From positions 1-29,114 of the forward strand of contig URTA01000033.1 of assembly GCA_900550645.1 (NCBI GenBank): DNA of 29,114 bases, written 5' to 3'. Source of the DNA: an uncultured Porphyromonadaceae bacterium. Its GTDB lineage: Bacteria; Bacteroidota; Bacteroidia; Bacteroidales; Muribaculaceae. Below, one piece after another: positions 18,463-26,453 of this stretch. The position numbers were made by a program, and so were the translations under genes. A model generated the notes under the pieces. The model worked only from the letters and a program-made list of their open reading frames with translations, did no database searches and was not told the origin of the DNA. Positions within the stretch are counted from its first letter, which is position 1, and the number at the start of each line of letters is the position of its first letter.

Positions 18463-19569
18463 TTATTTCATCTCTTCACCGTACATACGGCGGTAATAGT
18501 TGCGGTATTCGCCAGAGGTGATGTGGTCGGTCCATTCCTGATGGTCAAGATACCAGCGCACAGTCTTCTCGAGACCCTCCTCAAACTGCAGCGACGGTTT
18601 CCAGCCGAGTTCCTCTTTCAGCCGCGTCGAGTCGATTGCATACCGCAGGTCGTGTCCCTTGCGGTCCTCGATGTATGTTATCAGCCCCAGCGAGTCCCCT
18701 TCGGGACGGCCGAGCAGCCGGTCGGTGACGGCAATGAGGGCATGGACGATGTCGATATTTTTCCACTCGTTGAAGCCGCCGATGTTGTATGTGCGGCCGG
18801 GCTTGCCACTGTGGAAGATGAGGTCTATGGCGCGGGCATGGTCCTCGACATACAGCCAGTCACGCACGTTCTGCCCCTTGCCGTATACGGGCAGTGGGCG
18901 GCGGTGGACGATGTTGTTGATGAAGAGGGGCAGCAGCTTCTCCGGGAACTGATACGGGCCGTAATTGTTTGAGCAGTTGGTCACGATGACCGGCATGCCG
19001 TAGGTGTCATGAAATGCCCGCACGAAATGGTCAGACGAGGCCTTGGAAGCCGAGTATGGAGAGTGCGGGGAGTACCGTGTCTCTTCGGTGAAGAAGTCAT
19101 CGCCATACGGAGCCTCGCCGTCGGGGCGGGTCATCTCCAGTGCGCCGTATACCTCGTCGGTCGAGATGTGGTAGAACAGCTTGCCCTTATACCCTTCAGG
19201 CGATGCTTCCCACAGTTCGCGTGCTGCCTGTAGCAGCGAAAGCGTACCCATGACGTTGGTGCGGGCGAAAGCGAAAGGGTCACGTATGGAACGGTCCACA
19301 TGGCTCTCGGCGGCGAGGTGTATCACGCCGTCCACACCGTAGCGGTTCATAATGGCTCGCATGGTGTCGGTGTCGCAGATGTCGGCGTGTTCAAAGACAT
19401 AGTTTGGGGCAGCCTCCACGTCGCGCAGGTTTTCTGGGTTGCCGGCGTATGTGAGTTTGTCAACGTTGATGATGCGGTATTCCGGGTATTTGTTGACCAG
19501 CAGCCGCACGACGTGCGAGCCTATGAAGCCGACGCCGCCGGTGACAATTATGTTTCGTTTGAAGTCCAT
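18463..19569 (-). CDS. rmlB (rfbB): dTDP-glucose 4,6-dehydratase
   Basis: Second step of dTDP-L-rhamnose synthesis: it converts dTDP-glucose to dTDP-4-keto-6-deoxyglucose with bound NAD. The 368-aa extended SDR protein has TGGVGFIGSHVVRLLV (NAD-binding glycine motif), HLAAESHVDRSI, the catalytic pair D138-E139 in HISTDEVYG, and Y172/K176 in SPYSASKASSDH. NNYGPYQFPEKLLPLFI and YVEDHARAIDLI follow. These are diagnostic of RmlB among sugar-nucleotide SDRs. It is the last of the four rml genes, 38 bp after rmlD. Confidence 0.97.
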   Translation of the reverse strand: MDFKRNIIVTGGVGFIGSHVVRLLVNKYPEYRIINVDKLTYAGNPENLRDVEAAPNYVFEHADICDTDTMRAIMNRYGVDGVIHLAAESHVDRSIRDPFAFARTNVMGTLSLLQAARELWEASPEGYKGKLFYHISTDEVYGALEMTRPDGEAPYGDDFFTEETRYSPHSPYSASKASSDHFVRAFHDTYGMPVIVTNCSNNYGPYQFPEKLLPLFINNIVHRRPLPVYGKGQNVRDWLYVEDHARAIDLIFHSGKPGRTYNIGGFNEWKNIDIVHALIAVTDRLLGRPEGDSLGLITYIEDRKGHDLRYAIDSTRLKEELGWKPSLQFEEGLEKTVRWYLDHQEWTDHITSGEYRNYYRRMYGEEMK

Positions 19570-19607
19570 GTTCGTTGGGTGGGTATTGTTGTTTCAGTCG
19601 GCAACGT

Positions 19608-20483
19608 TCAGCCGTTAAGCAAGTTGCCGATGCAGGTATCTATCGAGTCAGTCCAGTACGGCACTTCGGCCCCGAACCGTTCCTTTATCTTGGTCTTGTC
19701 GAGGACCGAATATGCCGGGCGTTCAACGGGCGAGGGGAACTCGCTGCTGTGGCATGGGGTTACGACGTTGCCGCCGCGTCCTGCGCGGACAGCGATGCGG
19801 CGTGCCACATCATACCATGAGCATACTCCCTCATCAGAGTAGTGGTAAGTGCCGTAGCATTCGTCAGCCTCGGGAGTCTTCAATGCTTCGACAATGCGCA
19901 CTATTGCGCGTGACAGGTCAGGCGCGTAGGTGGGAGTCCCTGCTTGGTCGAACACCACCTTCACCTGCGGCATACGCGCCGTCAGGTCGAGCATCGTCTT
20001 GACGAAATTGCGGCCGTACTCGCTGTACAGCCATGCCGTGCGTATGATGACGTGGCGCGGGTTGGCACTGCGCACCAGCTGTTCACCCTCGAGCTTTGTC
20101 TTGCCGTATACGCCAAGCGGCGAGGTGGGCAGGTCTTCGGTCATCGGGGTGTTGTATGGCAGTCCGCCGAATACATAGTCTGTTGATATATGTATGATTG
20201 CACCGCCGTGACGCTCCATGGCAGAGGCGAGTATGCCCGGTGCTTCAGCGTTCAGCTTGCGGGCGAGCGCCTCGTCGCTTTCGGCGCGGTTCACGTCGGT
20301 ATATGCCGCGCAGTTCACCAGCAGTTCAGCTCCGGTATCGAAGACGGCTTTATCCACAGCCGCAGCGTCCGTTATGTCAAGTTCACCGATGTCGGTAAAC
20401 GTGTATTTGTCGTCGCTTCCGGCAGCGGCGAGGCGCAGTGACCGCCCCAGCTGCCCGTTTGCTCCTGTGACAAGAATGTTCAT
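19608..20483 (-). CDS. rmlD (rfbD): dTDP-4-dehydrorhamnose reductase
   Basis: Final step of dTDP-L-rhamnose synthesis, an NAD(P)H-dependent reduction of the 4-keto group. The 291-aa SDR protein starts MNILVTGANGQLGRSLR. It has VNCAAYTDVNRAESD, ISTDYVFGG (T101) and the catalytic tyrosine/lysine pair Y126/K130 in PLGVYGKTKLEGE. The C-terminal half contains VFDQAGTPTYAPDLSRAI, typical of RmlD. The start lies 9 bp after the rmlC stop. Confidence 0.96.
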   Translation of the reverse strand: MNILVTGANGQLGRSLRLAAAGSDDKYTFTDIGELDITDAAAVDKAVFDTGAELLVNCAAYTDVNRAESDEALARKLNAEAPGILASAMERHGGAIIHISTDYVFGGLPYNTPMTEDLPTSPLGVYGKTKLEGEQLVRSANPRHVIIRTAWLYSEYGRNFVKTMLDLTARMPQVKVVFDQAGTPTYAPDLSRAIVRIVEALKTPEADECYGTYHYSDEGVCSWYDVARRIAVRAGRGGNVVTPCHSSEFPSPVERPAYSVLDKTKIKERFGAEVPYWTDSIDTCIGNLLNG

Positions 20484-20492
20484 GGCTTTGTG

Positions 20493-21062
20493 TCAGAGAT
20501 AATAGTCTGTGCTGTAGTCGAAATCGGCGGTGTCCTCCGTCAGCGGCAGCCGCACCAGGTCTTTGTCGGAGACGATGGCCTCGGCGGCAGCAAACCGCCA
20601 GTCTATGCCGAGCTGCGGGTCGAAAGCCTGTATGCCCCCCTCGCTCTGCGGCGCATAGTAATTGTCGCACTTGTACTGGAAGACGGCAATGTCCGTCAGG
20701 ACAGAGAACCCGTGGGCAAAGCCGCGCGGCACGAAGAGCATGTTGTGGTCTTCCTCAGTCAGTTCCACAGCTACGTGCTGCCCGAAAGTGGGCGAGCCAC
20801 GGCGTATGTCAACAGCCACGTCCAGCACACGCCCGCGCACACAGCGCACCAGCTTGCTCTGCGCGTCCGCGCCCTTCTGGTAATGCAGACCGCGCACCAC
20901 GCCTCGCGACGACATGCTTTCGTTGTCCTGCACGAAACGCACCGGACGCACCAGAGCGTCAAACTCGCGCTGCGAGAACGACTCGAAGAAATATCCTCTG
21001 CGGTCGGCGAATACACGAGGTCTCACCTCCACTACACCCTCTATATTGGTCTTGATTATTTC
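20493..21062 (-). CDS. rmlC (rfbC): dTDP-4-dehydrorhamnose 3,5-epimerase
   Basis: Third step of the dTDP-L-rhamnose pathway, epimerising C3 and C5. The cupin protein has KTNIEGVVEVRPRVFADRRG, YFFESFSQREFDALV, FVQDNESMSSRGVVRGLHYQ (catalytic histidine), KLVRCVRGRVLDVAVDIRRG, and LFVPRGFAHGFSVL. I place the start at GTG 21062, giving 190 aa beginning VEIIKTNIEG, because family members begin M-x-x-I/V-K-T at this point. The frame is open further upstream to ATG 21107, but that adds MHGYACTCINISET, which overlaps an inverted repeat and is not like the family. The start lies about 52 bp after rmlA. Confidence 0.93.
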   Translation of the reverse strand, partial: EIIKTNIEGVVEVRPRVFADRRGYFFESFSQREFDALVRPVRFVQDNESMSSRGVVRGLHYQKGADAQSKLVRCVRGRVLDVAVDIRRGSPTFGQHVAVELTEEDHNMLFVPRGFAHGFSVLTDIAVFQYKCDNYYAPQSEGGIQAFDPQLGIDWRFAAAEAIVSDKDLVRLPLTEDTADFDYSTDYYL

Positions 21063-21088
21063 CACTGTTTCAGAGATGTTTATGCACG

Positions 21089-21106
21089 TGCACGCATACC
21101 CGTGCA
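21089..21106 (-). repeat. Inverted repeat between rmlA and rmlC
   Basis: TGCACG (21089-21094) and CGTGCA (21101-21106) form a perfect 6-bp hairpin with a 6-nt loop in the gap between the rmlA stop and the chosen rmlC start. On the minus strand it would sit in the message just before rmlC; there is no T-run after it in that direction. It could modulate translation or mark a processing site. Confidence 0.5.
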
Positions 21107-21114
21107 TGCGTTTT

Positions 21115-21993
21115 TTATTTGCTGTCAGCCAACTTGAGCAGATACTGCCCGTAGCCGTTCTTCGCCATCGGTGTCGCCATCTGCCGCAGCTTGCCGCTGT
21201 CTATCCATCCGTTGCGGAATGCTATCCCCTCGAGGCAGCCGATTTTCAGTCCCTGACGCTTCTCGAGCACCTCCACGTATATTGAAGCTTCGGCGAGGGA
21301 ATCATGCGTGCCGGTGTCGAGCCAAGCGAACCCGCGCCCGAGCGTCTGTACCATCAGCCTCTCCTGCTGCAGATAGCAGCTGTTGACTGATGTTATCTCC
21401 AGTTCGCCGCGTGCCGACGGCTTGATTTGCGCGGCTATGTCAACCACGCTGTTAGGATAGAAGTACAGACCCGTGACGGCATAGTTCGATTTCGGCTGCG
21501 CCGGCTTTTCCTCTATGGAGATGCACTTGCCGCCGGCGTCAAACTCCGCCACGCCGTACCGCTCCGGGTCGTTTACCCAATAGCCGAACACCGTCGCCAT
21601 CCCCTTCTGCTCGGCATCCTCGACAGCCCGCGTGAGCATCGGCTGGAAGCCAGAGCCGTGGAAAATGTTGTCGCCCAGCACGAGACATACGGCATCGTCG
21701 CCGATGAACTCGCGCCCGATGATGAACGCCTGCGCCAGTCCGTCAGGCGAAGGCTGCTCTGCGTATTCGAGACGGCAGCCGAAGTCGCCGCCGTCGCCCA
21801 GCAGCCGCCGGAACATCGGCAGGTCGTCAGGGGTGGAGATGATGAGAATGTCGCGTATCCCCGCCAGCATCAGCACCGACAGGGGGTAATATACCATAGG
21901 CTTGTCATAGATAGGCAGCAACTGCTTGCTGACTCCTTTCGTTATAGGATAAAGACGTGTGCCGCTGCCACCCGCCAATACTATTCCCTTCAT
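21115..21993 (-). CDS. rmlA (rfbA): Glucose-1-phosphate thymidylyltransferase
   Basis: First step of dTDP-L-rhamnose synthesis: dTTP plus glucose-1-phosphate gives dTDP-glucose. The 292-aa protein begins KGIVLAGGSGTRLYPITKGV with the pyrophosphorylase signature, then SKQLLPIYDKPMVYYPLSVL, EQPSPDGLAQAFIIG, LVLGDNIFHG, SIEEKPAQPKSNYAVTGLYF, GELEITSVN and AWLDTGTHDSL. All are standard RmlA features. It is the first gene of the rml operon (A-C-D-B). A strong promoter is predicted at 22069-22099, with a 5' leader of about 72 nt that holds a 9-bp inverted repeat. Confidence 0.97.
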   Translation of the reverse strand: MKGIVLAGGSGTRLYPITKGVSKQLLPIYDKPMVYYPLSVLMLAGIRDILIISTPDDLPMFRRLLGDGGDFGCRLEYAEQPSPDGLAQAFIIGREFIGDDAVCLVLGDNIFHGSGFQPMLTRAVEDAEQKGMATVFGYWVNDPERYGVAEFDAGGKCISIEEKPAQPKSNYAVTGLYFYPNSVVDIAAQIKPSARGELEITSVNSCYLQQERLMVQTLGRGFAWLDTGTHDSLAEASIYVEVLEKRQGLKIGCLEGIAFRNGWIDSGKLRQMATPMAKNGYGQYLLKLADSK

Positions 21994-22021
21994 ATTGATT
22001 TCGAGCGATTAGTGTATCGGT

Positions 22022-22060
22022 ATGCCGTGCCGGCGCGACATGCACGCATCTGCACGGCAT
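22022..22060. repeat. Perfect 9-bp inverted repeat in the rmlA / response-regulator divergent region
   Basis: ATGCCGTGC (22022-22030) and GCACGGCAT (22052-22060) are exact reverse complements separated by 21 nt. The repeat lies about 5-43 nt downstream of the predicted rmlA transcription start, so it could be a leader hairpin or an operator. It is upstream of the response-regulator promoter on the other strand. Confidence 0.7.
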
Positions 22061-22068
22061 TTAATATG

Positions 22069-22099
22069 CAAAAATAGTCAATTCCCCCGAAATCGCAAA
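22069..22099 (-). promoter_or_regulatory. Promoter of the rml operon
   Basis: On the minus strand TTTG (22099-22096) is followed by 19 nt and then TATTTTTG (22076-22069), a full match to the Bacteroidetes -33/-7 consensus. The predicted start is near 22065, about 72 nt before rmlA ATG. Confidence 0.75.
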
Positions 22100-22117
22100 A
22101 TCCACTTTTTTACCGAG

Positions 22118-22148
22118 TTTGCGGTGCGGAGGATTTTGACTAACTTTG
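22118..22148 (+). promoter_or_regulatory. Promoter of the two-component system
   Basis: TTTG (22118-22121), a 19-nt spacer and TAACTTTG (22141-22148) match the Bacteroidetes consensus exactly. The predicted start near 22152 leaves a leader of about 32 nt before ATG 22184. The -33 element is about 19 bp from the -33 of the divergent rml promoter. Confidence 0.8.
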
Positions 22149-22183
22149 TGGCTGATATTACCGATAATAATCCCTTTACGACC

Positions 22184-22882
22184 ATGAACCGGAAAATACT
22201 TGTGGTAGACGACGAGGAGACACTGTGCGAGGCTCTCAAGCTGAACCTGGAGCTGGAAGGCTACGAGGCTGACGTGGCTTACAGCGCCGAGGAGGCGTTG
22301 GCTCTCGACCTGCCGTCATATTCGCTCATCCTGCTCGACATCATGATGGGCGACATCAGCGGCATACAGCTCGCCAAGATTTTGCGCAAACGTGCCGACA
22401 CTGCCGGCATCCCTATCATCTTCTGCACGGCCCGCGACTCGGAGGACGACATGGTGGAGGGTCTCGACCTGGGCGCAGACGACTATATCACCAAGCCGTA
22501 TTCCATCAAGAATGTGCTTGCCCGCATACGCACCGTGCTGCGGCGTGCCGGCAATGCCTCGACTGCGAGCGAGAAGCCTGCAAATGAGGAGGAGACACTG
22601 CAATACAAGAGCCTCGTCCTGTCGATGAAGGACAAGACCTGCCGCGTGGACGGCAAGGAAATACCCATGCCGCGCAAGGAGTTTGAAATCATACACACGA
22701 TGCTGCAGCACCCGGGACGCATTTTCTCACGCGAGGAGCTGATACGCCTGATTTGGCCAGAAGAGGTGGTGGTGCTCGACCGTGTAGTGGATGTCAACAT
22801 CACGCGGCTGCGCCTGAAGCTGGGCGAGTACGGCAAGAACATCGTGACACGTCGCGGCTACGGCTATGGCTTCATGGACTGA
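22184..22882 (+). CDS. OmpR/PhoB-type response regulator
   Basis: A 232-aa two-component response regulator. The receiver domain (about 1-118) has the acidic pair in LVVDDEET, the phospho-acceptor D52 in LILLDIMMGD, T/S-type CTARDSEDD and K104 in DDYITKPYS. The C-terminal winged helix (about 137-232) contains MPRKEFEIIHTMLQHPGRIF, SREELIRLIW and VDVNITRLRLKLGEYG. I chose ATG 22184, not an upstream ATG 162 bases earlier in the same frame, because MNRKILVVDDEE is the family start and the promoter maps downstream of the earlier ATG. Its stop overlaps the kinase start by 17 bp. Being divergent from rml, it may control envelope genes (inference). Confidence 0.95.
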   Translation: MNRKILVVDDEETLCEALKLNLELEGYEADVAYSAEEALALDLPSYSLILLDIMMGDISGIQLAKILRKRADTAGIPIIFCTARDSEDDMVEGLDLGADDYITKPYSIKNVLARIRTVLRRAGNASTASEKPANEEETLQYKSLVLSMKDKTCRVDGKEIPMPRKEFEIIHTMLQHPGRIFSREELIRLIWPEEVVVLDRVVDVNITRLRLKLGEYGKNIVTRRGYGYGFMD

Positions 22883-24335
22883 CATCTCGTTTCACCGCCG
22901 GCTCTTCGTCGGGTTGCTGATATACTCGTGGCTGCTGGTGGCGTGCTTTGCCGGTTTCCAGTATTACCGCGAGCGGCAGTTCAAGGCTGCGGAGCTGAAC
23001 GCGCAGCTGCAGATAGTCAACAGCCGCCTGCTCCACGACATCGACGCTTGCGACACGCTGCATATACCCTCATACGCCGGGCAGCATCCGTTCTCGGACA
23101 TGCGTGTCAGCGTCATCGATACAGCCGGCCATGTGCTGTATGACAATTCGCTCGACCGGCTGCCCGACACCAACCACCTTGACCGCAGCGAGATAGCCGA
23201 TGCCATGCGCCACGGCGAAGGGTTCTCCCTGCGCCGGCACAGCGACAGCACCGGCGAAACGTATTTCTATTCTGCCAAGCGCGGACACAAATATATAGTG
23301 CGCACGGCCGTGCCGTATTCCGTGCCGCTTCAGGAGCTGCTTGCCGCCGATTACGGCTTCCTGTGGTTCACCGTTGGGATAACCGTCCTTATGAGCGTGC
23401 TGGGATATTTCGCCACACGCCGCATCGGCACTCACATATCGCGCCTGAACCGTTTCGCCGAGGCGGCAGAGCGCGGCGACCGCATATACGACACCGAGCC
23501 GTTCCCGCATGACGAGCTGGGCGACATCTCCAATCATATCGTGCGCCTGTATGCCCGCTTGCAGCAGACGGAGTCCGACCTGAAGCGCGAGCACCGCGCC
23601 GCCCTCCACGAGCAGCAGGAGAAAGTGCGCATCAAAAAGCAGCTTACCAACAACATCAACCATGAGCTGAAAACTCCAGTTGCGGCTATGCAGGTATGCC
23701 TCGAGACGCTCGAGGCGCACCCCGACTTGCCGGAGGAGAAACGCATTGAGTTTCTGAACCGTTGCAGCGCGGCGTGCGACCGGTTGCGGAGGCTGCTGAC
23801 AGACGTGGCGCAGATAACGCGCCTCGACGAGGGCGGCTCTGCCATTGCGATGGAGGAGGTCAACCTGCGCGATACTGTGGCGGAAGTGTGCGACGAGTTT
23901 GCCCCGGCTGCAGAGACCAAGGGCTTCACGATTGTCAACGGCATAACCTACTGCAAGCAGTTGCACGGCAACCAGGGCCTGTTGGCTTCCGTGTTCCGCA
24001 ACCTTATAGACAACGCGCTTAACTATTCCGGAGGCGACCGCATCGAGCTGAAAGAGATAAACAGTGCCGGCAGCGAGGTGGTCGTCTCGGTGAGCGACAA
24101 CGGCAACGGCATACCTGAGGAGCATCTGCCACGCCTCTTCGAGCGGTTCTACCGCATCGACAAGGGGCGGTCGCGGCGTGCCGGCGGAACCGGGCTGGGA
24201 CTGTCGATAGTCCGCAATGCCGTCCTGCTCCACGGCGGCGATATACGTGTCGAGAACCTGCGCAGCGGCGGGCTGCGTTTCACATTCTCGCTGAAAAAAC
24301 AACCGCAGCAGCCAACTGACAGCCATTCAGCATGA
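22866..24335 (+). CDS. Sensor histidine kinase
   Basis: The 489-aa inner-membrane kinase partners the overlapping response regulator. It has TM1 at about 13-32, a periplasmic sensor region of about 130 residues, TM2 at about 165-183, and a HAMP-like region to about 240. The dimerisation/phosphotransfer domain has H266 in NNINHELKTPVAAMQ. The ATPase domain has the N-box VFRNLIDNALNYS, the G1 box VSDNGNGIPEEH, the F-box LFERFYRID and the G2 box GGTGLGLSIVRN. The periplasmic sensor does not match a domain I can name, so the stimulus is unknown. The start ATG 22866 lies inside the 3' end of the regulator gene, so translation is coupled. Confidence 0.95.
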   Translation: MASWTDISFHRRLFVGLLIYSWLLVACFAGFQYYRERQFKAAELNAQLQIVNSRLLHDIDACDTLHIPSYAGQHPFSDMRVSVIDTAGHVLYDNSLDRLPDTNHLDRSEIADAMRHGEGFSLRRHSDSTGETYFYSAKRGHKYIVRTAVPYSVPLQELLAADYGFLWFTVGITVLMSVLGYFATRRIGTHISRLNRFAEAAERGDRIYDTEPFPHDELGDISNHIVRLYARLQQTESDLKREHRAALHEQQEKVRIKKQLTNNINHELKTPVAAMQVCLETLEAHPDLPEEKRIEFLNRCSAACDRLRRLLTDVAQITRLDEGGSAIAMEEVNLRDTVAEVCDEFAPAAETKGFTIVNGITYCKQLHGNQGLLASVFRNLIDNALNYSGGDRIELKEINSAGSEVVVSVSDNGNGIPEEHLPRLFERFYRIDKGRSRRAGGTGLGLSIVRNAVLLHGGDIRVENLRSGGLRFTFSLKKQPQQPTDSHSA

Positions 24336-24382
24336 TGCGTGCAGCTGATGCGATGCATGCCTATATTTTTCCGCGCCGATGC

Positions 24383-24412
24383 TCTGCGATACCCTTTTTT
24401 TTGCTACCTTTA
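24383..24412 (+). promoter_or_regulatory. Weak promoter candidate for the thioredoxin-like gene
   Basis: TACCTTTA (24405-24412) differs from the -7 consensus TAnnTTTG only at the last base. A poor -33 candidate (TCTG, 24383-24386) lies 18 nt upstream. The predicted start is near 24416, about 87 nt before ATG 24503. Confidence 0.35.
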
Positions 24413-24424
24413 CACGCCGATTTT

Positions 24425-24450
24425 GCCGGGAGGCTGAAAAATCACCCGGC
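24425..24450 (+). repeat. Hairpin in the leader of the thioredoxin-like gene
   Basis: GCCGGG (24425-24430) and CCCGGC (24445-24450) form a 6-bp stem. An alternative, mutually exclusive pairing uses TTTGCCG (24422-24428) and CGGCAAA (24453-24459). No T-run follows, so it is not a simple terminator. The two competing stems might act as a switch. Confidence 0.45.
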
Positions 24451-24502
24451 TGCGGCAAATAAATAAGTTCAATACATTGTTATAACCGAAAAGAAACCGA
24501 AC

Positions 24503-25606
24503 ATGAAAGCAAGACACCTGATGCTGTCGCTTGCCGCAGCGGCATCCGCACTGACGGCATCTGCCGACATAAACATAGTCCTCTCCAACCCGGCGGACAC
24601 GAGAGTATACATCACGTCCGTGCCCATTGCCGAGTATGCCAAAGGACGCAATGCCGTGCAGACTGTGGTGAAAGACTCGCTCGACATACGCGACCGTGGC
24701 TCGTTCAAGACCCCGGACTTCAATGCCGTCAACTTCCTGACGATAGGCGACGGCCGCGAGACATTCTACACCGCTCCCGGCGACAAGGTGACTGTAAGCA
24801 TATCCTCCGTCGAGCCGCTGAGGCTGCGTCTGTCGGGCAATCCGCTCATCGACGGCATGCAGGAAATAGAGGACTGGCTAACACCGGTGGCAGAACGCTA
24901 CAAGGCTGTTGCAAACGACTCTACACTCTCCGACACACGCAAGGATGAGGAAATCTCACGCATCATGACGGCCTACGACAAGGTGCTGACAGACTTCATC
25001 ACCGCCAACCCCTCCACGCCGACAGCCGCATACGCCGTCACCGCCATTCAGGACGAGGAAACGACAGTGCAGATGTTCAAGCTGCTCAGCGGTGGTGCGT
25101 TGACATCCATAGTATACCCGCTGGCAGAACGCAGCAACCGCAGTGCGGAGAGCCGTCTCGAGGCTGAAGCCCGCCAGAAAGCCCTCGAAAACGGCGATGC
25201 CCCCGCTCCCGACTTCACATTGCCCTCTATCGATGGTGGGCAGGTTGCCCTATCCTCGTTCCGTGGCAAATGGGTGATACTCGACTTCTGGGGGTCGTGG
25301 TGCATCTGGTGCATCAAGGGCTTCCCCGCGCTGAAAGAGGCATACGCGAAATATGACGGCAAAGTCGAGGTAATAGGAATAGACTGCGGCGACAGCGAAG
25401 ACGCTTGGAAGACTGCCGTCGCCAAATACAAGCTGCCGTGGGTACACGTGTACAATGCCGCCTCCGACAACAGCGTTGACAAGGTCTATGGCATCCAGGG
25501 CTTCCCCACCAAGATGATAGTCAACCCCGAAGGCAAGATTGTGGACATTACCACCGGTGAAGACCCTACGTTCTTCGACCGCCTGGAGAAGTTCGTCAAC
25601 CAGTAA
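24503..25606 (+). CDS. Secreted TlpA/AhpC-type thioredoxin-like protein
   Basis: A 367-aa exported thiol-disulfide protein. A signal peptide (HLMLSLAAAASALTASA) is followed by an N-terminal beta-rich domain (about 25-115, of the kind that precedes thioredoxin folds in Bacteroidetes), a helical middle, and a thioredoxin-fold domain from about residue 230. The redox motif is WGSWCIWCIKGFP (C267 and C270) and the cis-proline loop is GIQGFPTKMIV. It should act in the periplasm as a disulfide reductase or oxidase; the partner is unknown. The rubrerythrin gene begins 44 bp after its stop with no clear terminator between, so the pair may be co-transcribed as a redox-defence unit. Confidence 0.9.
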   Translation: MKARHLMLSLAAAASALTASADINIVLSNPADTRVYITSVPIAEYAKGRNAVQTVVKDSLDIRDRGSFKTPDFNAVNFLTIGDGRETFYTAPGDKVTVSISSVEPLRLRLSGNPLIDGMQEIEDWLTPVAERYKAVANDSTLSDTRKDEEISRIMTAYDKVLTDFITANPSTPTAAYAVTAIQDEETTVQMFKLLSGGALTSIVYPLAERSNRSAESRLEAEARQKALENGDAPAPDFTLPSIDGGQVALSSFRGKWVILDFWGSWCIWCIKGFPALKEAYAKYDGKVEVIGIDCGDSEDAWKTAVAKYKLPWVHVYNAASDNSVDKVYGIQGFPTKMIVNPEGKIVDITTGEDPTFFDRLEKFVNQ

Positions 25607-25650
25607 GACTCTCAAAATCAACAAATCAATAACCTAATAATTCTACAATT

Positions 25651-26208
25651 ATGGCAAAAGAATGGATTTGCACCGTATGCGGATACGTTGCTGAAGGGGA
25701 AAATCCCCCTGCAAAATGCCCCCAGTGCGGTGTTCCCGCATCAAAGTTCAAGGAACTCAGCAAGGAGGAAATTCTCTCATTCGTCACTGAACACGAAATC
25801 GGCATCGCCAAGGGAACAGGCGAGGAGATGATCAAGGACCTCAACAACCACTTCATGGGCGAGTGCACAGAGGTCGGAATGTACCTGGCCATGTCTCGCC
25901 AGGCTGACCGCGAGGGCTATCCCGAAATCGCAGAGGCGTTCAAACGCTACGCATGGGAGGAGGCTGAACACGCATCCAAGTTCTGCGAGCTGCTCGGTGA
26001 CATGGTATGGGACACCAAGACCAACCTCGAGAAGCGTATGCACGCAGAGGCTGGCGCAAACGCTGACAAGATGCGCATCGCCAAGAACGCCAAGGAGGCC
26101 AACCTCGACGCTATCCACGACACCGTACATGAGATGGCGAAGGATGAGGCTCGTCACGGACGCGGCTTCTACGGTCTGTACATGCGTTATTTCGGCGACA
26201 AGAAATAA
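25651..26208 (+). CDS. Rubrerythrin with N-terminal rubredoxin domain
   Basis: A cytoplasmic non-haem iron peroxidase of 185 aa that reduces hydrogen peroxide in anaerobes. The rubredoxin Cys4 site comes first (C7, C10, C23 and C26 in WICTVCGYVAEG and AKCPQCGV), and the ferritin-like diiron domain follows. Diiron ligands are visible in GECTEVGMYLAM, in E104xxH107 (WEEAEHASKF) and in E156xxH159 (KDEARHGRGF). The domain order is the reverse of classical rubrerythrin and is known in several anaerobes. A strong terminator lies 22 bp after the stop. Confidence 0.95.
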   Translation: MAKEWICTVCGYVAEGENPPAKCPQCGVPASKFKELSKEEILSFVTEHEIGIAKGTGEEMIKDLNNHFMGECTEVGMYLAMSRQADREGYPEIAEAFKRYAWEEAEHASKFCELLGDMVWDTKTNLEKRMHAEAGANADKMRIAKNAKEANLDAIHDTVHEMAKDEARHGRGFYGLYMRYFGDKK

Positions 26209-26229
26209 GCTGCCGCTCAACAAATCACC

Positions 26230-26259
26230 ACGGGTGTGCCATTTGCATGGCACACCCGT
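26230..26259 (+). terminator. Intrinsic terminator after rubrerythrin
   Basis: A 13-bp perfect stem (ACGGGTGTGCCAT and its complement) closes a TTGC loop, followed by TTTT (26259-26262). It lies 22 bp after the rubrerythrin stop. The inner part of the stem, GTGTGCCAT, is also found in the 38-bp palindrome 200 bp downstream. Confidence 0.88.
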
Positions 26260-26273
26260 TTTGCTTACTGCAA

Positions 26274-26289
26274 CTCTGAGTTCTCAGAG
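26274..26289. repeat. 7-bp inverted repeat
   Basis: CTCTGAG (26274-26280) and CTCAGAG (26283-26289), with a 2-bp centre. It is too tight to be a good RNA hairpin, so a DNA-binding site is the more natural reading. Confidence 0.5.
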
Positions 26290-26323
26290 AATAAAGACAC
26301 TGGATGCCACCTATCTGCCCTTC

Positions 26324-26343
26324 GGACACGGCACGCCGTGTCC
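26324..26343. repeat. 9-bp inverted repeat
   Basis: GGACACGGC (26324-26332) and GCCGTGTCC (26335-26343) are exact complements with a 2-bp centre (AC). No T-run follows on either strand. It is compatible with an operator for a dimeric protein. Confidence 0.6.
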
Positions 26344-26453
26344 ATGCAATGCCCAGGAATAATGACCGCGTTTTGTTTCTTAGTGTTTTGTATTAAAAAT
26401 GCAAGTTAAACCGCCTTTGCAACAATCTGTGTTTCAGTGGTTTTGCCGTTTCT

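Noticed and set aside
23070..24326. A 418-codon minus-strand frame opposite the histidine kinase
   Set aside because: The plus strand carries every kinase motif; the antisense frame is a by-product of GC-rich codon usage.
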